A stretch of 64,000 bases of DNA. Origin: Apostichopus japonicus. Taxonomy: Eukaryota; Echinodermata; Holothuroidea; Aspidochirotida; Stichopodidae. Positions 37,881 through 49,019 of this stretch are shown here, piece by piece. Where the stretch lies: NCBI RefSeq assembly GCF_037975245.1, contig NC_092568.1:40480631-40544630 (forward strand), written 5' to 3'. The translations under genes were made by a program, and so were the position numbers. Under the pieces are notes generated by a model that did no database searches, was not told where the DNA came from, and worked only from the letters and a program-made list of their open reading frames with translations. Every line of letters starts with the position of its first letter. The stretch's first letter is position 1.

Positions 37881-37892
37881 AGCAGGGGAGAG
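37881..37892 (+). other. polypurine tract of the gypsy element
   Basis: AGCAGGGGAGAG directly followed by TGTGAGG, the expected plus-strand priming site and TG start of a 3' LTR. Confidence 0.7.
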
Positions 37893-39335
37893 TGTGAGGT
37901 AGTGCCCAGTGAGCTACCGACTATTTACGTAATGTGCATGTACTCCCCAGCATACTTTTGGTCGACTTGGCGTCCCTTGTTCAGCGCTTGCGGTTTCGCT
38001 AAGTAGGCCCTGTTCGTTCTATCTTTATTCTATTCACTACGAAATCACCTAGCGTTACGTTCAACGGCAGCCATATTGTATATTCCTATTTTGTTCTTAT
38101 TACCATTATTTATTGAGAGAGGTTGTTCATCAGCCACCATGTTAGAGGTAAATACTATCTTAACTGTATTTGTTACTTTTCGTCTCTAAATAAGTAGTTT
38201 TGAAAGCGAGATTAGGCAAACTTTTCGTAGACCCGCAGGTCGGGCCTCGTAAACACTCGCTGTTCAAAGTGTGCATACACCGTGCAACTTGTATTGTTCA
38301 CCATATAGCCTCATTGTGTAAGTTACTGCGTGGTGTTTCGTATAAACCCCGCAGATGGGCTGGGCTTTTTCAACGTAAATACATTGATCATCGGGCTTGT
38401 ATCATGTACATTTTATGTTCATTTTGTGGAGCAGATCCTTAAGATCACTATGGGATAACGTTGTATGAACACTATTGTTTTATTTACGGCGAAGAATAAG
38501 TTAAGTAAAAGTTTTTAAGACTGGGCTCTTTGTTTCGTTACTGGCCCAATATTATGTAAATATTGTATATATCGCTGACGGGATTTCAGGTTAGCGCCCT
38601 CTTTTAGTAATTAAGATGGCTGCGCCCATGTGCGCTACACAAATGTACCGTGTGGAGTTGTGTAGACCTGAAGTTGTTAACTGGCCTCGTTGTGCTGGAA
38701 GTTTGACTTGTATTTTAGCATGGATTGAGATTACTCTCATGATTATTTTATATTCTTTATCTTATGTTATTGTTTTCTTAACCTATTTGCCTGGACTATA
38801 TGCCAATAGCCTAGGGCTTAATTACTTACCTCTACAGGTTATATTATTACCTCTTAAGGAAATGGGCTGGTTTAATTGTATGTTGGTTAAAGCCAACCTG
38901 TTTTCTATAATTATCAAAGACTGTTTCACGATTACGATGAAGGTTACACTTGATGTGTTATAGAGATTGTTTGGTCAGACGTGTCCTTGGATTTAAATAT
39001 CCCTATCTCATTGGTTAGTTGAGCGAAGCTTTGTTAACCTGACCCACATGGTCGCAGTCTAATGTATTGGTACTAGGTTTAAGCGAGGGTGTAGGCTTAA
39101 ATGTCAGCCCTATTCAGTATAATTCTCTGCTACTTTCAGAGTTGTCCAATGGATATGTTAGAGTTCAGGTCATACAGCTACCAGTGATTTTCATAGGATG
39201 TCTTGCCCATATATTTTCTTATTTTATTCTTATTAGTTTTCATCTTCATTTTATTTTGCAGTAATTAACTCATCTCCGGGAATAGATATTATCCACCGCC
39301 ATCTTACAATGCTTAAAACTTAACCCCCAATAAAG
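37893..39335 (+). repeat. start of 3' LTR; end not determined
   Basis: The LTR begins TGTGAGGTAGTGCCC. Without a 5' LTR to compare, its 3' border cannot be fixed. AATAAA occurs near 39329 and could be its polyadenylation signal or lie beyond it. Short frames here (38200-38442, 38616-38963, 39067-39264) look like LTR sequence, not genes. Confidence 0.5.
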
Positions 39336-39409
39336 TTGCCACCACGTACGGAGAAGTACGGAATCTATTTGATTTGTTTTGTTTGTTTTTCCTTACTCTC
39401 TGTCATTAC

Positions 39410-40000
39410 ACAGTATCACATGTATATCAAGTTATATCTGGCTTTATATGGCCAGATAAAACTTAATCTATATATCTGGAATAACTGTATATCAAGTTAT
39501 AATTGGCTTTATATGGCCAGATAAAACTTAATCTATATATCTGGATTGACTACATATCCATTTATATCTGGCTTTATATGGCCAGATAAAATTTAATCTG
39601 TATATGGAATTATGTGGCTTTATATTGCCAGATAAAGCCTAATCTGTATATCTGGAAAAACTGTATATCAAGTTATATTTGGATTTATATGACCATATAA
39701 AACTTAATCTATATATCTAGATTGACTACATATCAAGTTATATAGGGCTTTATAGGGCCAGATAAAACGTTATCGATATGATTACATATCCAGTTATATC
39801 TGGTTTTATATTGCTAGGTAAAACTTTATATGTATATCTGGAATAACTGTATCAAGTTATATCTGGCTTTATATGGCCAGATAAAACTTAATCTGTATTT
39901 TTGGAATAAGTGTAGATCAAGTTTATATCTGCTTTATATGGCCTTATAAGTGCTTTATATGGCCATATTAAACCAGATATAAACCCAGATCTGGGATTTC
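39410..40000. repeat. ~62-65-bp tandem array with internal hairpin
   Basis: Eight or more copies of a unit built on TATCTGGCTTTATATGGCCAGATA, an inverted repeat in itself, then AAACTTAATCTATATATCTGG and a spacer ending ATATCAAGTTA. Copies degrade toward both ends. Confidence 0.92.
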
Positions 40001-40603
40001 TGTAAAGGGAGAGCTGGTAGAATTGACTTGCATTATACTGATTACTCAGAGGATGGTGATCAGATGCCATTTTTTATTAATTGATACTCATGCATTACTC
40101 GCTAACGTGCTGAAGGCCACTTTAAATCTGTCAGATAGAGTGAAAGCCTATAGTCTGTTCAATTGAAATTATGGTTTAAAATGCATAAAGAATCCTCCAT
40201 GAACTTCTGTAAATATTAAAGCTCACAAATAATATCCTTCCCCAACTAACATTGAGATAATTCTAAGCTTGACTGAGCAACATCAGCACAGTTCTCATGT
40301 AGAATATAAGTGCAGGTATCAGCTACAGCCAAATTATGGAATAAGCATGCCACAGGGAGCTGCATGAAAAACAGCTAAAACAATTACAGCTTTCCAATGG
40401 CTTAGTAACACCAGTGTTATTAGAAAGCAAATGATCAATACTTGAGTTAATACCTCAGGCTATGCAAATAATATGAACCTCCCTCCCCATGCAAATTTCT
40501 ACTTTTGCAGCTTGTTGTTGAACATTTCAAAACACCAAAAAAGATCACTGAAAACTTAGTGCCATATCCCTTCACTTAATACCTTTCCATTTTAATTTCT
40601 TAG
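40001..40603. other. non-coding, no gene seen
   Basis: AT-rich sequence; its end holds the acceptor of the candidate exon at 40604. Confidence 0.35.
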
Positions 40604-40727
40604 GCTGGGACACAGAGACCGCTACCAAACTACTGGTGCTCTGTCTGTCACCACCTGCAAACCATGGACGAGCTGGAGTGTCAAAATTGCCAATGAAGCA
40701 GTGGACTTCCTCATTCAGTTTGAAAAG
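40604..40727 (+). CDS. candidate internal exon, frame uncertain
   Basis: A good acceptor (TTTCCATTTTAATTTCTTAG) opens 124 bp ending GAAAAG|GTTTGA. Two frames stay open through to the end. The more natural one begins LGHRDRYQTTGALSVTTCK and ends SVKIANEAVDFLIQFEK in phase 0. Another frame gives WCSVC, ten residues, then CQNC, the Cys spacing of a RanBP2-type zinc finger, but stops at TGA at once after it. The donor (GTTTGA) is weak. No neighbouring exon was found and the region merges into tandem repeats. Confidence 0.3.
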
Positions 40728-41009
40728 GTTTGATAATTTTTGTGTTAATGTATTGTGCAGAGAAGATATAGGTGAACATAGCACTGCTAGTAGCTCATTA
40801 AATGTCTGCTGTATAGACCCCAACTATAACACGCTATCATGGAAACATTTCTTGAGATCACCTGCCTTGGTCGTAAAATTATCTCCTTTTACCAATTAGT
40901 CTGCAACGCCTGCCACATCTTTCATCTTGCATGAGGGTCTTTGTGTGAATGCTGTATGATAAACTAAACTGTAGCTATACAGGCTAATTGTGGACCCTGA
41001 GGTTGATTT
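40728..41009. other. short spacer, related to the repeats at 41.4-43.3 kb
   Basis: AATGTCTGCTGTATAGACCCCAACTATA (near 40800) resembles a segment near 51430 of the long tandem family. No gene seen. Confidence 0.35.
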
Positions 41010-41370
41010 ACGACCGTGGCAGGTCGAAGGTGTGTGCGAGGGGATGGAAGGTGCGTTCAAGGCGGTGGAAGGTGAGGCGGGGTGAGTGGGAGGGGGTTAA
41101 GGTGAGTGCGAGGGTGGAAGGTGAGGCGGGGGGGGGAGGTGAGTGGGAGGGGTTGGAAGGTGGGTGCGAGGCGGTGGAAGGTGCGTGCGAGGCGGTGGAA
41201 GGTGAGGCAGGGGGAGAGATGAGTTGGAGGGGATGGAAGGTGTGTGCGAGGCGGTGGAAGGTGCATGCCAGGCGGTGGAAAGTGATTGGGGGGGGGGGGG
41301 AAGAGGTGAGTGCAAGGAGTGGGAGGTGAGTGGGAGGGGTGGAAGGTGTGTGTGAGGCAGTGGAAGGTGC
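41010..41370. repeat. G-rich minisatellite (GGTGGAAGGTG...)
   Basis: Irregular units of about 21 bp built from GGAAGGTGNGTGCGAGGCGGT. The plus strand is G-rich with several runs of four or more G, so quadruplex folding is plausible. The C-rich reading frames opposite are artefacts. Confidence 0.9.
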
Positions 41371-41379
41371 TATACACAC

Positions 41380-43330
41380 AGGGGAGTGGTATAAATAGGC
41401 ACAGTTATTGGTGGAATATCCAGGAATACTAACTATGACTAACTACGATATACAGTAGGTGGCAGCTCCCAATGTGCTTCTATATGGCAGTGGTGGTTGG
41501 AGCGGGGGGGGGGGTTGGAAGTAAGGGTGGTGACTGGACACAAAGGGGAAAAGTGTAGTGGAGTGTTGCAACAGTACAGTATAGGCAAAGCTATTGTAGT
41601 GAAATTTCCTTGAATACTAACTTTGATGCAATGTTCAGGTAATTAGCCATAGACAATAGGTAGGGTAAGACACCATGTCCCATTAACTGCATGCAAAACA
41701 AAGGGAAATTATTCACAGTCCTTACAAATGGGGTGTTATATATGAATAGTGTTATAAGATATGGCATTAATGTTTTTAAGGTATATATCTGGTGTAAAGG
41801 AAAGAAATGCAATAGATAAGGGAGGCAGCTAACAATAGTATTTTGCATTGCTTCACTGCACGCAAGGGTTGGAGGAGGGGGAGGTTAGGGTGGGACTGGA
41901 CACAAGGGAGAAAATGTATCAAAGTTGTGTAACATTATATATAGGCAAAGTTATTGTAGTGAAATATCCTACAATACTAACTTTGATGTAATGTTCAGGT
42001 TACAAATAAACAAAAGGAAGGCCAGCACACCACACCCCCTCCCAAAATTTAAGAGCAAGCAAAAAAAAAAAAAAAAAGAGCAATACTTCACAGCCCCCCC
42101 AAATGGGGTGTATGTTAACCTCTACATACATTTAGCATTTGCAGATATAGCATTAATGTTGCAGGCTGGTCTTTATCGGGTGTGAAAGAAACAAAATTAT
42201 GCAATTATTTAAGAAAGAAGCTCCCAATGTGTTTTTGCATTGGTTCACTTCACTAGGGGGAGAGGATGGGTAAGGGTAGGCCCTGCACACAAAGGGTAAA
42301 ATGTTTTGGAGTGGTGTAACATCATATATACTGCAAATGTATGTGTGACATTATCCTGGAATACTAACTTTGCGCAGGTAACCCATAGACGATTTAGCAC
42401 TTTTGTTTTGAAAGTCTATATCTGGTGTGAGAGAAACAAAATTATGCAATCGATATAGGTGGCAGCTCCCAATGAGCTTCTATATGGCAGTGGTGGTTGG
42501 AGCGGGGGGGGGGGGGCGGGAGAGTTGGGAGTAAGGGTGGTGACTGGACACAAAGGGGAAAGTGTTGTGGAGTGTTGCAACAGTACAGTATAGGCAAAGC
42601 TATTGTAGTGAAATTTCCTTGAATACTAACTTTGATGCAATGTACAGGTAACCCATAGAGGCAGCTCCCAATGTGATTTTGGATTGCTTCAGTGCATGCC
42701 AGGGATGTAGGGGCGGGGATGGACACAAAGAGGTAAATGATTTTGAGTGGTGAAACATTATATACAGGCAAACTTATTAGTTAATGCTGTAGGAATACTA
42801 ACTTTTACGACAATGTACAGGTCACATAGAAAACAAGTAGGGCGAAAACCCCCTCTGACTAGTTGCATTAAAACAACAGGAAGAGCTTCACTATCCAAAA
42901 AGTGGGGTGTATGTTAACAAGTATATTTATTGTCATCAGATATTGCATCAATATTTTCAAGGTCTATTTCAGTTGTGAATTAAAGTAACAAAACTATGCA
43001 AATAATACGGGAGGTAGCTCTCAATTTGATTTTGCGTTGGGTCTACATAGCAAGAGATGGAGAATGGGTAAGGGTACAGATTGAAGAAAAAGGGGAAGGT
43101 GTTTTTGAATTGGGTAACATTAGTAAATGAAATATCGAACACTGTTAATTGGTGGGCAGGCTTTGTACCTCCCCCTATTTGCAAGACAGATACATTGGTT
43201 CACTGCATGACAGGGGTAAATGATGTGTAAGGGAAGCGATAAAAGAGAAAGAGGAAGATGTTTTGGAGTAGGTTCATTTAGTTTATAAAGGGTATAAGTG
43301 AAATATCCAGGACTGCTACTTCCTTGACCT
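41380..43330. repeat. long-period (~360-bp) tandem family
   Basis: A recurring segment (TATAGGCAAAG...GTGAAATNTCC...AATACTAACTTTGATG...ATGTTCAGGT, then CAGCTCCCAATGTG) returns at about 41575, 41935, 42310, 42585 and 42765. Copies at 41461 and 42461 are nearly identical over ~180 bp at 1000-bp spacing. Each carries G-runs. No coding content. Confidence 0.8.
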
Positions 43331-44931
43331 GAATGGACAGGTCAGCCACTGAAAAGGGAGGGTTATACATAACACCTCTCCTTAGGTACAAAGCCAAGGT
43401 AAATTGGACAATTTTAACGCTCCTCTCCTATAGTATAGGGTTCAATCATGGAAAACTTGATTAAACCATTGAACCATGAACCATTAATGAATGGGTCTAT
43501 TATGCATATAGGACAATACCAATTTGTGACAGTTCACTTTAAACAATACCTGAAACAGAGAACTGCATCACTATAAAATGCTTAATTTATGCAGAATTCT
43601 GGCCTTGAAATCTTATAATACCGGTACCACAAAATAGCGTAATATGAGCCTAAGTTGTTTCCTTCTGTCTTTTATATATTTTTTTATTTTATTTTTTATT
43701 TTCAAGCTTTCAGGTTGCTTTCTTTAACCTGCAAACCTAAGGGTAAAATGTTTTATCAGCGAATCTGGCTCCACAAGACCACTTAGCTTGACTACAGTGC
43801 CTTTTGTCCTTCATAAATTGTGAAAGTCTTTGAACATGGGATTGTCAGTGCAGGCCATAAAAGTCCTAGTGTATTTGTGCTAGACTGAGTAGTACTTTAG
43901 CTACTTGGAATGATTAGACAGACAACGATGCTGAAAGCGTAATTTTTCAGACAGTTATTTCCATTTCAATTGTTGACTGTACTGTTAAAAGTGTGTACAT
44001 GATCCTTAACAAACCAAGTATAAAAGCACTTTCAGTGTGTATTTAAATAAACTAATTACATCTGAATGGTGGGACTATCTTTTTCATATTTTAAGTCACT
44101 CTCAATATTGACTTTCACAGTAGGTTTGGTGATTTCTTTCCATGCGAAGGGGATCAAAGATAGCTGCAATACATATGCATGAAATGAAGAATGCATATGT
44201 ACCAGTATGCTATTTCTTTTTAATTAAGTGAAGTACATGGTGGCTACAGCACAAAATGCATGAAATGAAGAATTCCAATGTTTGACACTATGCTTGGTTA
44301 TTTAATGCATAGGAGGTCAAAGATGGCTACAACACAGAATGCACGAGATAATTAATTTCAATGTGTGACAGTATATTAGGTGATTTATTTATGCAAAATT
44401 ATGTTGACTATGGTTACAACACTGAATGAAAATGTCATATATTTTTAGGAAAATCCTTGTTGAATAATTGAAGTCAACAATGCCAAAACAACTCCAGAGA
44501 TCAAAATGATCCAATGAAAAATGAAAATTAACATTAGGTCATTTTATTACAATAATTCAATACAATTCAATATAATATAATAATTCAAATTTTACAATGA
44601 AGACAGCTATACCCAAAACAAAATATGATGCATGTCTGCATTTTGTAGTTACACGAACAAAACTTCACTTGCAAGCAACAGAAAGTTATTTTTTTCAGAT
44701 GGCCGCACGCGGTTTGGGGCGAGTCTTCAATGCCTTTAATCTGAAGTAACATAGACATAAAATACTATGGGCTCTGAGCTTCCTGGTTGACTATGGTTTT
44801 ACTTCTTGACATTTCCAAAAGCAAAGCAAGCTTTTTCAGTCAATACGGTGCAAAAACACATAGATGAGTTTAACCAAACTTCAACTCTTGTATGAGACAT
44901 AACTTGAAAGTTAAAGAGGGGATGAAATGGT
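43331..44931. other. mostly non-coding
   Basis: No convincing gene. At 44701 a good acceptor (GTTATTTTTTTCAG) is followed by a 16-codon frame from ATG to TAA (44749-44751), which could be a small terminal exon. AAATGCATGAAATGAAGAAT repeats loosely at 44175-44275. Confidence 0.3.
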
Positions 44932-45354
44932 AGATTTTCATGTCTTAGAATTATTTATCTACATTACTTCAACACCACCCATTCACTACTTCCCGTAAAT
45001 GCAGCTGCCAAAGCTAGAAATTCTCTGTCGAAGTATTCCCTAGAGAACTCCCGAGCAGACACTCGTGAAAAAACCCACAGTTCATATGACGTCAGTAAAG
45101 GGACCATTTCAGCCAAAGCCGACTCCCCGATATTTACTGTTACGGCGCCATTCAGTTTACTACGTACAGGTAACTACAACAAACTCTCCTCATCAACTGA
45201 AAAAGTCATCTCCTGAATCTTCCGATTCCGAGGAAATGGTCCTTTACCTCTCAGAACATTCAAAAGCTTTGACAAAAATGATTTTCTTGAGGAAGAAGAG
45301 GAGGAAATAGTTTTCGAGCGTGATGAGGATATCGGTGTTTTATCCTATCATTAG
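44932..45354 (+). pseudogene. terminal coding exon, unrecognised, with two homopolymer frameshifts
   Basis: A plus frame is open from about 44932. A possible acceptor ends at 45004 (AAATGCAG). It reads NSLSKYSLENSRADTREK, then SAKADSPIFTVTAPFSLL, until a TGA at 45214-45216. Just before, at an A5 run near 45203, a second frame continues naturally (KSSPESSDSEEMVLYLSEHS). At an A4 run near 45264 the first frame resumes (SFDKNDFLEEEEEEIVFE) and ends at TAG 45352-45354. Two compensating shifts at A-runs suggest sequence errors in a real gene or a young pseudogene. The tail is strongly acidic and Ser-rich. Function unknown. Confidence 0.5.
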
Positions 45355-45776
45355 AGCGCCCCTTGCAGAAGAATTGTAATACGTTCCCGATGGCCGAGAT
45401 GCGTTGCTGCCGATGGAAGTCCCAGAGAAGAACGGTTGGACTATCCTGAACCGAAATTGGACGGTTGAGCATAAACAAAACCACCATTATTAAGACCATA
45501 ATATGAGTTAAATTTACTCGAATGTCGATGATTCTGCTACTTAACATCGTAGCAAATCGTCTAGAAATTGTGTTACTTACAGTGCAAGTGCAAACCTATA
45601 GTACTAGTAGTAGTAACATGGGTCTAGACCTAACTAATAGACGTTATATAACAGGCTAGTATGTGTAAGTTGTATCATCCGACTGTTACGTTAAAATCAT
45701 AACACAACGCCAGTTTTACCACAGAAGAAGAATTGCAGATCTAGTATTGACTGTTCTAAATCCAACTGGCCTGATA
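45355..45776. other. non-coding
   Basis: Between the exon ending at 45354 and the inverted-repeat transposon. The minus strand has a short frame with a hydrophobic N-terminus but no other support. Confidence 0.3.
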
Positions 45777-46925
45777 GTCGGGTCAATATATGGGGAAAAT
45801 GGCCTCAACCTCAAAAAAATTGCAACAAAAAGTTTTTTTGCTTTAAGTCGCTCTATAGGTTACTGACATCTCCAGAAAAAAAGTCTCCCAAAATCGGAAC
45901 CCGGGAAAGGGGTTAATTTGCATAATTCCAAAATGGCGGACCCCAAAGGCTTCAATGTACCGAAAACCTCCTTATACTTCAATTTTGGCATATGAAATGT
46001 ATTACCAACCTATAGGAACATGATGCCAGAATACCAAATAAGCACATTTTAAATGTTATATGACGTCATCATAGGGTAGGGATGACGTATGTGACCCAAA
46101 ATTAACATATATCAGCCGATTAGGTTGAAATTAACACATAATTTTCAAACGAAACCAGGCAGATGTAATACATAGAAGGGAACCTACTCGAATTGACATG
46201 TTCATGAAGTAGAAACGACATCGAATTACGTCAGCAACCAATTGATGCTCATTTTCAAGTAGCTATACCAAGGGCGCAACCACGTATAAAAGGTACGGGG
46301 GTCCCAGTCAGATTGTGTTGGAGGCGCTCAATCCCCCGATAAGTTTTCGTTTCTCTGCCAGAAGTTGAGGTTCCACATGAGGTTTGGGCGTGAGCCTCCA
46401 AGTGGTTGTGCCCTTGGGCTATACACGTAACATTTCAGATGACATTAGGATGTTGTGGAGGAATGACATAAACATTAGGACCAGCATTCTGAGGATATGA
46501 CAATTAACCTAGTGCAACAGGGTCACATATACCTATGTATTCTACACGTCAACGTCATCATCGGATTCAATGTCTGGTCCCAGTGTCTGGTTAAAGGGGT
46601 TCTCACAGAAATCCACTTGGCATGGTCCACATGCTGCTGTGCAGGGTAATCCATACCCTCGTCAAGTACACCGCCTCGTTGTACACGCCGTTTGACAGTT
46701 ACAATGTACAACCTTGAGTAAGCAGTCAGGGGCAGGCGACTTGTCACACATTACAGGCTTGAATAGATTATTCTCAAGCTTCCAGCCCCAGTCCGTTGCA
46801 TGGAGGTCTTTCTCCTGGCCGCACCAAGCTCTGATTTGATAGTAACACCTCAATGAGTGGAATTTCGTCGCTGACGCAGTCGGGGGTAGCCGTTCTGGAG
46901 TAACAAAACTTGTCGCAGAAGCTGG
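45777..46925 (+). repeat. left terminal inverted repeat
   Basis: Reverse complement of 47871-49019. It carries a truncated antisense copy of the 3' end of the element's gene: minus frame 46662-46853 includes RCYYQIRAWCGQEKDL and HCNCQTACTTRRC. Confidence 0.88.
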
Positions 46926-46935
46926 AGACCTATCC

Positions 46936-48144
46936 TTGGGAGATGTTCTGGAGTTCGAAGTGACTCCTCCCCCCCCCCCTTCGCTTTTTGAAGCAAATGG
47001 TGTATTCCGGAAGCCAGATAAAGCACAGTTGGCGAGAGCTATTGAGGAGTTAGCTAATTGGCAGTCAGAGACAGCGATAACCAGTGATATCCCAAAGACT
47101 GAGAGTTATGTATTAGATGGCGGTTCACTGATGCATCGAGTTCCCTGGGATAAAGGCACTACATATGACACCATCGCCAACTGTTATGCAGATTTCACCC
47201 TTAGAAACTATGGCACTGCAACTGTTGTCTTTGATGGGTACCAAGAGACACCATCTACCAAAGACAGCACTCACGAGAGACGGCAACACAGGCAGCACCC
47301 ACTGGTGAGCGTAACCCTTGGAGCAGTGTTCCGTGGGACAAAGGATGAGTTTCTCTCAAGGGGAAGTAACAAACAGGCACTAATCAACATGATAAGCAAT
47401 AGGCTTCGAGAGAAAGGATGTCATGTAGTCAACTGTCAGGCAGATGCGGACTGTGACATTGTTCATGCCGCCATTGCAGCTTCCGAAACTGGAACAACTA
47501 CTCTAGTTGGAGAAGACACCGACTTGTTGGTTCTTCTCTTGTTCTATATGAACCCAGAAAACAAAACTTTGTTCTTCCGGTCTAACGACAAATCCAGGCA
47601 CCAAGTTCGAGTTTATAACATTAATGAGCTCAAACTTCTGCTGGGTCAAACCATGTGCTCTCACTTGCTGTTCATCCATGCTATTTGGTGTGGGGGAAAA
47701 GTCGTTGTTCCAGAAGATTGTCGAGGGGGACAAAGACCTAGTTTCGTGTGCAGTTCGTTTTGAGAGTGTCGGAGAAACATCTGACACTATTGAACAATGT
47801 GGAAGCAATGGCGTTACTCTTTGGTGGAAAAGCAACAGAGGATCTAGCCAAGCTGAGACATAAGGTATTGAGGAAGAAGGTTGCTTCTGGTGACAAGTTT
47901 TGTTACTCCAGAACGGCTACCCCCGACTGCGTCAGCGACGAAATTCCACTCATTGAGGTGTTACTATCAAATCAGAGCTTGGTGCGGCCAGGAGAAAGAC
48001 CTCCATGCAACGGACTGGGGCTGGAAGCTTGAGAACAATCTATTCAAGCCTGTAATGTGTGACAAGTCGCCTGCCCCTGACTGCTTACTCAAGGTTGTAC
48101 ATTGTAACTGTCAAACGGCGTGTACAACGAGGCGGTGTACTTGA
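46936..48144 (+). pseudogene. PIN-like/XPG-like nuclease-type protein with CXC tail (broken)
   Basis: The first frame (46936 to about 47660) has a PIN-like core. It contains YVLDGGSLMHRVPWDKG, then ATVVFDGY near STKDSTHERR, then CQADADCDIVHAAIA and TLVGEDTDLLVLLL. The spaced Asp residues suggest a metal-dependent nuclease fold. Frameshifts near 47665, 47745 and 47910 move the message through three frames: GVGEKSLFQKIVEGDKDLVS; LNNVEAMALLFGGK; then LPPTASATKFHSLRCYYQ and the Cys-rich HCNCQTACTTRRC. The tail order (ERLPP..., RCYYQI-W, CNC-CxxxxC) matches an uncharacterised multi-copy family I know from marine invertebrate genomes. The last part lies within the right inverted repeat. Confidence 0.75.
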
Positions 48145-49019
48145 CGAGGGTATGGATTACCCTGCACAGCAGCATGTGGACCATGCCAAGTGGATTTCTG
48201 TGAGAACCCCTTTAACCAGACACTGGGACCAGACATTGAATCCGATGATGACGTTGACGTGTAGAATACATAGGTATATGTGACCCTGTTGCACTAGGTT
48301 AATTGTCATATCCTCAGAATGCTGGTCCTAATGTTTATGTCATTCCTCCACAACATCCTAATGTCATCTGAAATGTTACGTGTATAGCCCAAGGGCACAA
48401 CCACTTGGAGGCTCACGCCCAAACCTCATGTGGAACCTCAACTTCTGGCAGAGAAACGAAAACTTATCGGGGGATTGAGCGCCTCCAACACAATCTGACT
48501 GGGACCCCCGTACCTTTTATACGTGGTTGCGCCCTTGGTATAGCTACTTGAAAATGAGCATCAATTGGTTGCTGACGTAATTCGATGTCGTTTCTACTTC
48601 ATGAACATGTCAATTCGAGTAGGTTCCCTTCTATGTATTACATCTGCCTGGTTTCGTTTGAAAATTATGTGTTAATTTCAACCTAATCGGCTGATATATG
48701 TTAATTTTGGGTCACATACGTCATCCCTACCCTATGGTGACGTCATATAACATTTAAAATGTGCTTATTTGGTATTCTGGCATCATGTTCCTATAGGTTG
48801 GTAATACATTTCATATGCCAAAATTGAAGTATAAGGAGGTTTTCGGTACATTGAAGCCTTTGGGGTCCGCCATTTTGGAATTATGCAAATTAACCCCTTT
48901 CCCGGGTTCCGATTTTGGGAGACTTTTTTTCTGGAGATGTCAGTAACCTATAGAGCGACTTAAAGCAAAAAAACTTTTTGTTGCAATTTTTTTGAGGTCA
49001 AATCCTATATTGACCCGAC
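47871..49019 (-). repeat. right terminal inverted repeat
   Basis: Mirror of 45777-46925. It holds the 3' end of the PIN-like gene plus about 875 bp of non-coding sequence up to the element end. Confidence 0.88.

Larger units (their letters stand above)
34744..37892 (+). mobile_element. 5'-truncated Ty3/gypsy retrotransposon (internal part)
   Basis: It contains, in order, reverse transcriptase, RNase H and integrase, the Ty3/gypsy gene order, then a ~190-bp untranslated stretch and a polypurine tract. Gag, protease, the 5' LTR and the primer-binding site are missing. Similarity starts at the first RT block, next to the fold-back element at 33942-34690. Confidence 0.9.
45777..49019. mobile_element. 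DNA transposon with ~1.14-kb terminal inverted repeats
   Basis: The ends are GTCGGGTCAATATA (45777) and TATATTGACCCGAC (to 49019), each bordered by TA (45775-45776 and 49020-49021), consistent with a TA target duplication. The two arms (45777 to about 46925; about 47871 to 49019) are near-identical inverted copies. Only about 945 bp in the middle is unique. It encodes a broken PIN-like/CXC protein. No recognisable DDE transposase is present, so it may be non-autonomous or belong to a class mobilised by this protein. A long inverted duplication is an alternative reading. Confidence 0.85.

Noticed and set aside
38200-39264. Three 65-115-codon frames as genes
   Set aside because: They lie in the presumed LTR region after the polypurine tract and show no domain or splice support.
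41008-41379. Pro/Ser/His-rich minus-strand frames
   Set aside because: They are reverse readings of the G-rich minisatellite.
45260-45547. 95-codon minus frame with a hydrophobic N-terminus
   Set aside because: It overlaps the better-supported plus-strand exon and has no clear donor, acceptor or family match.
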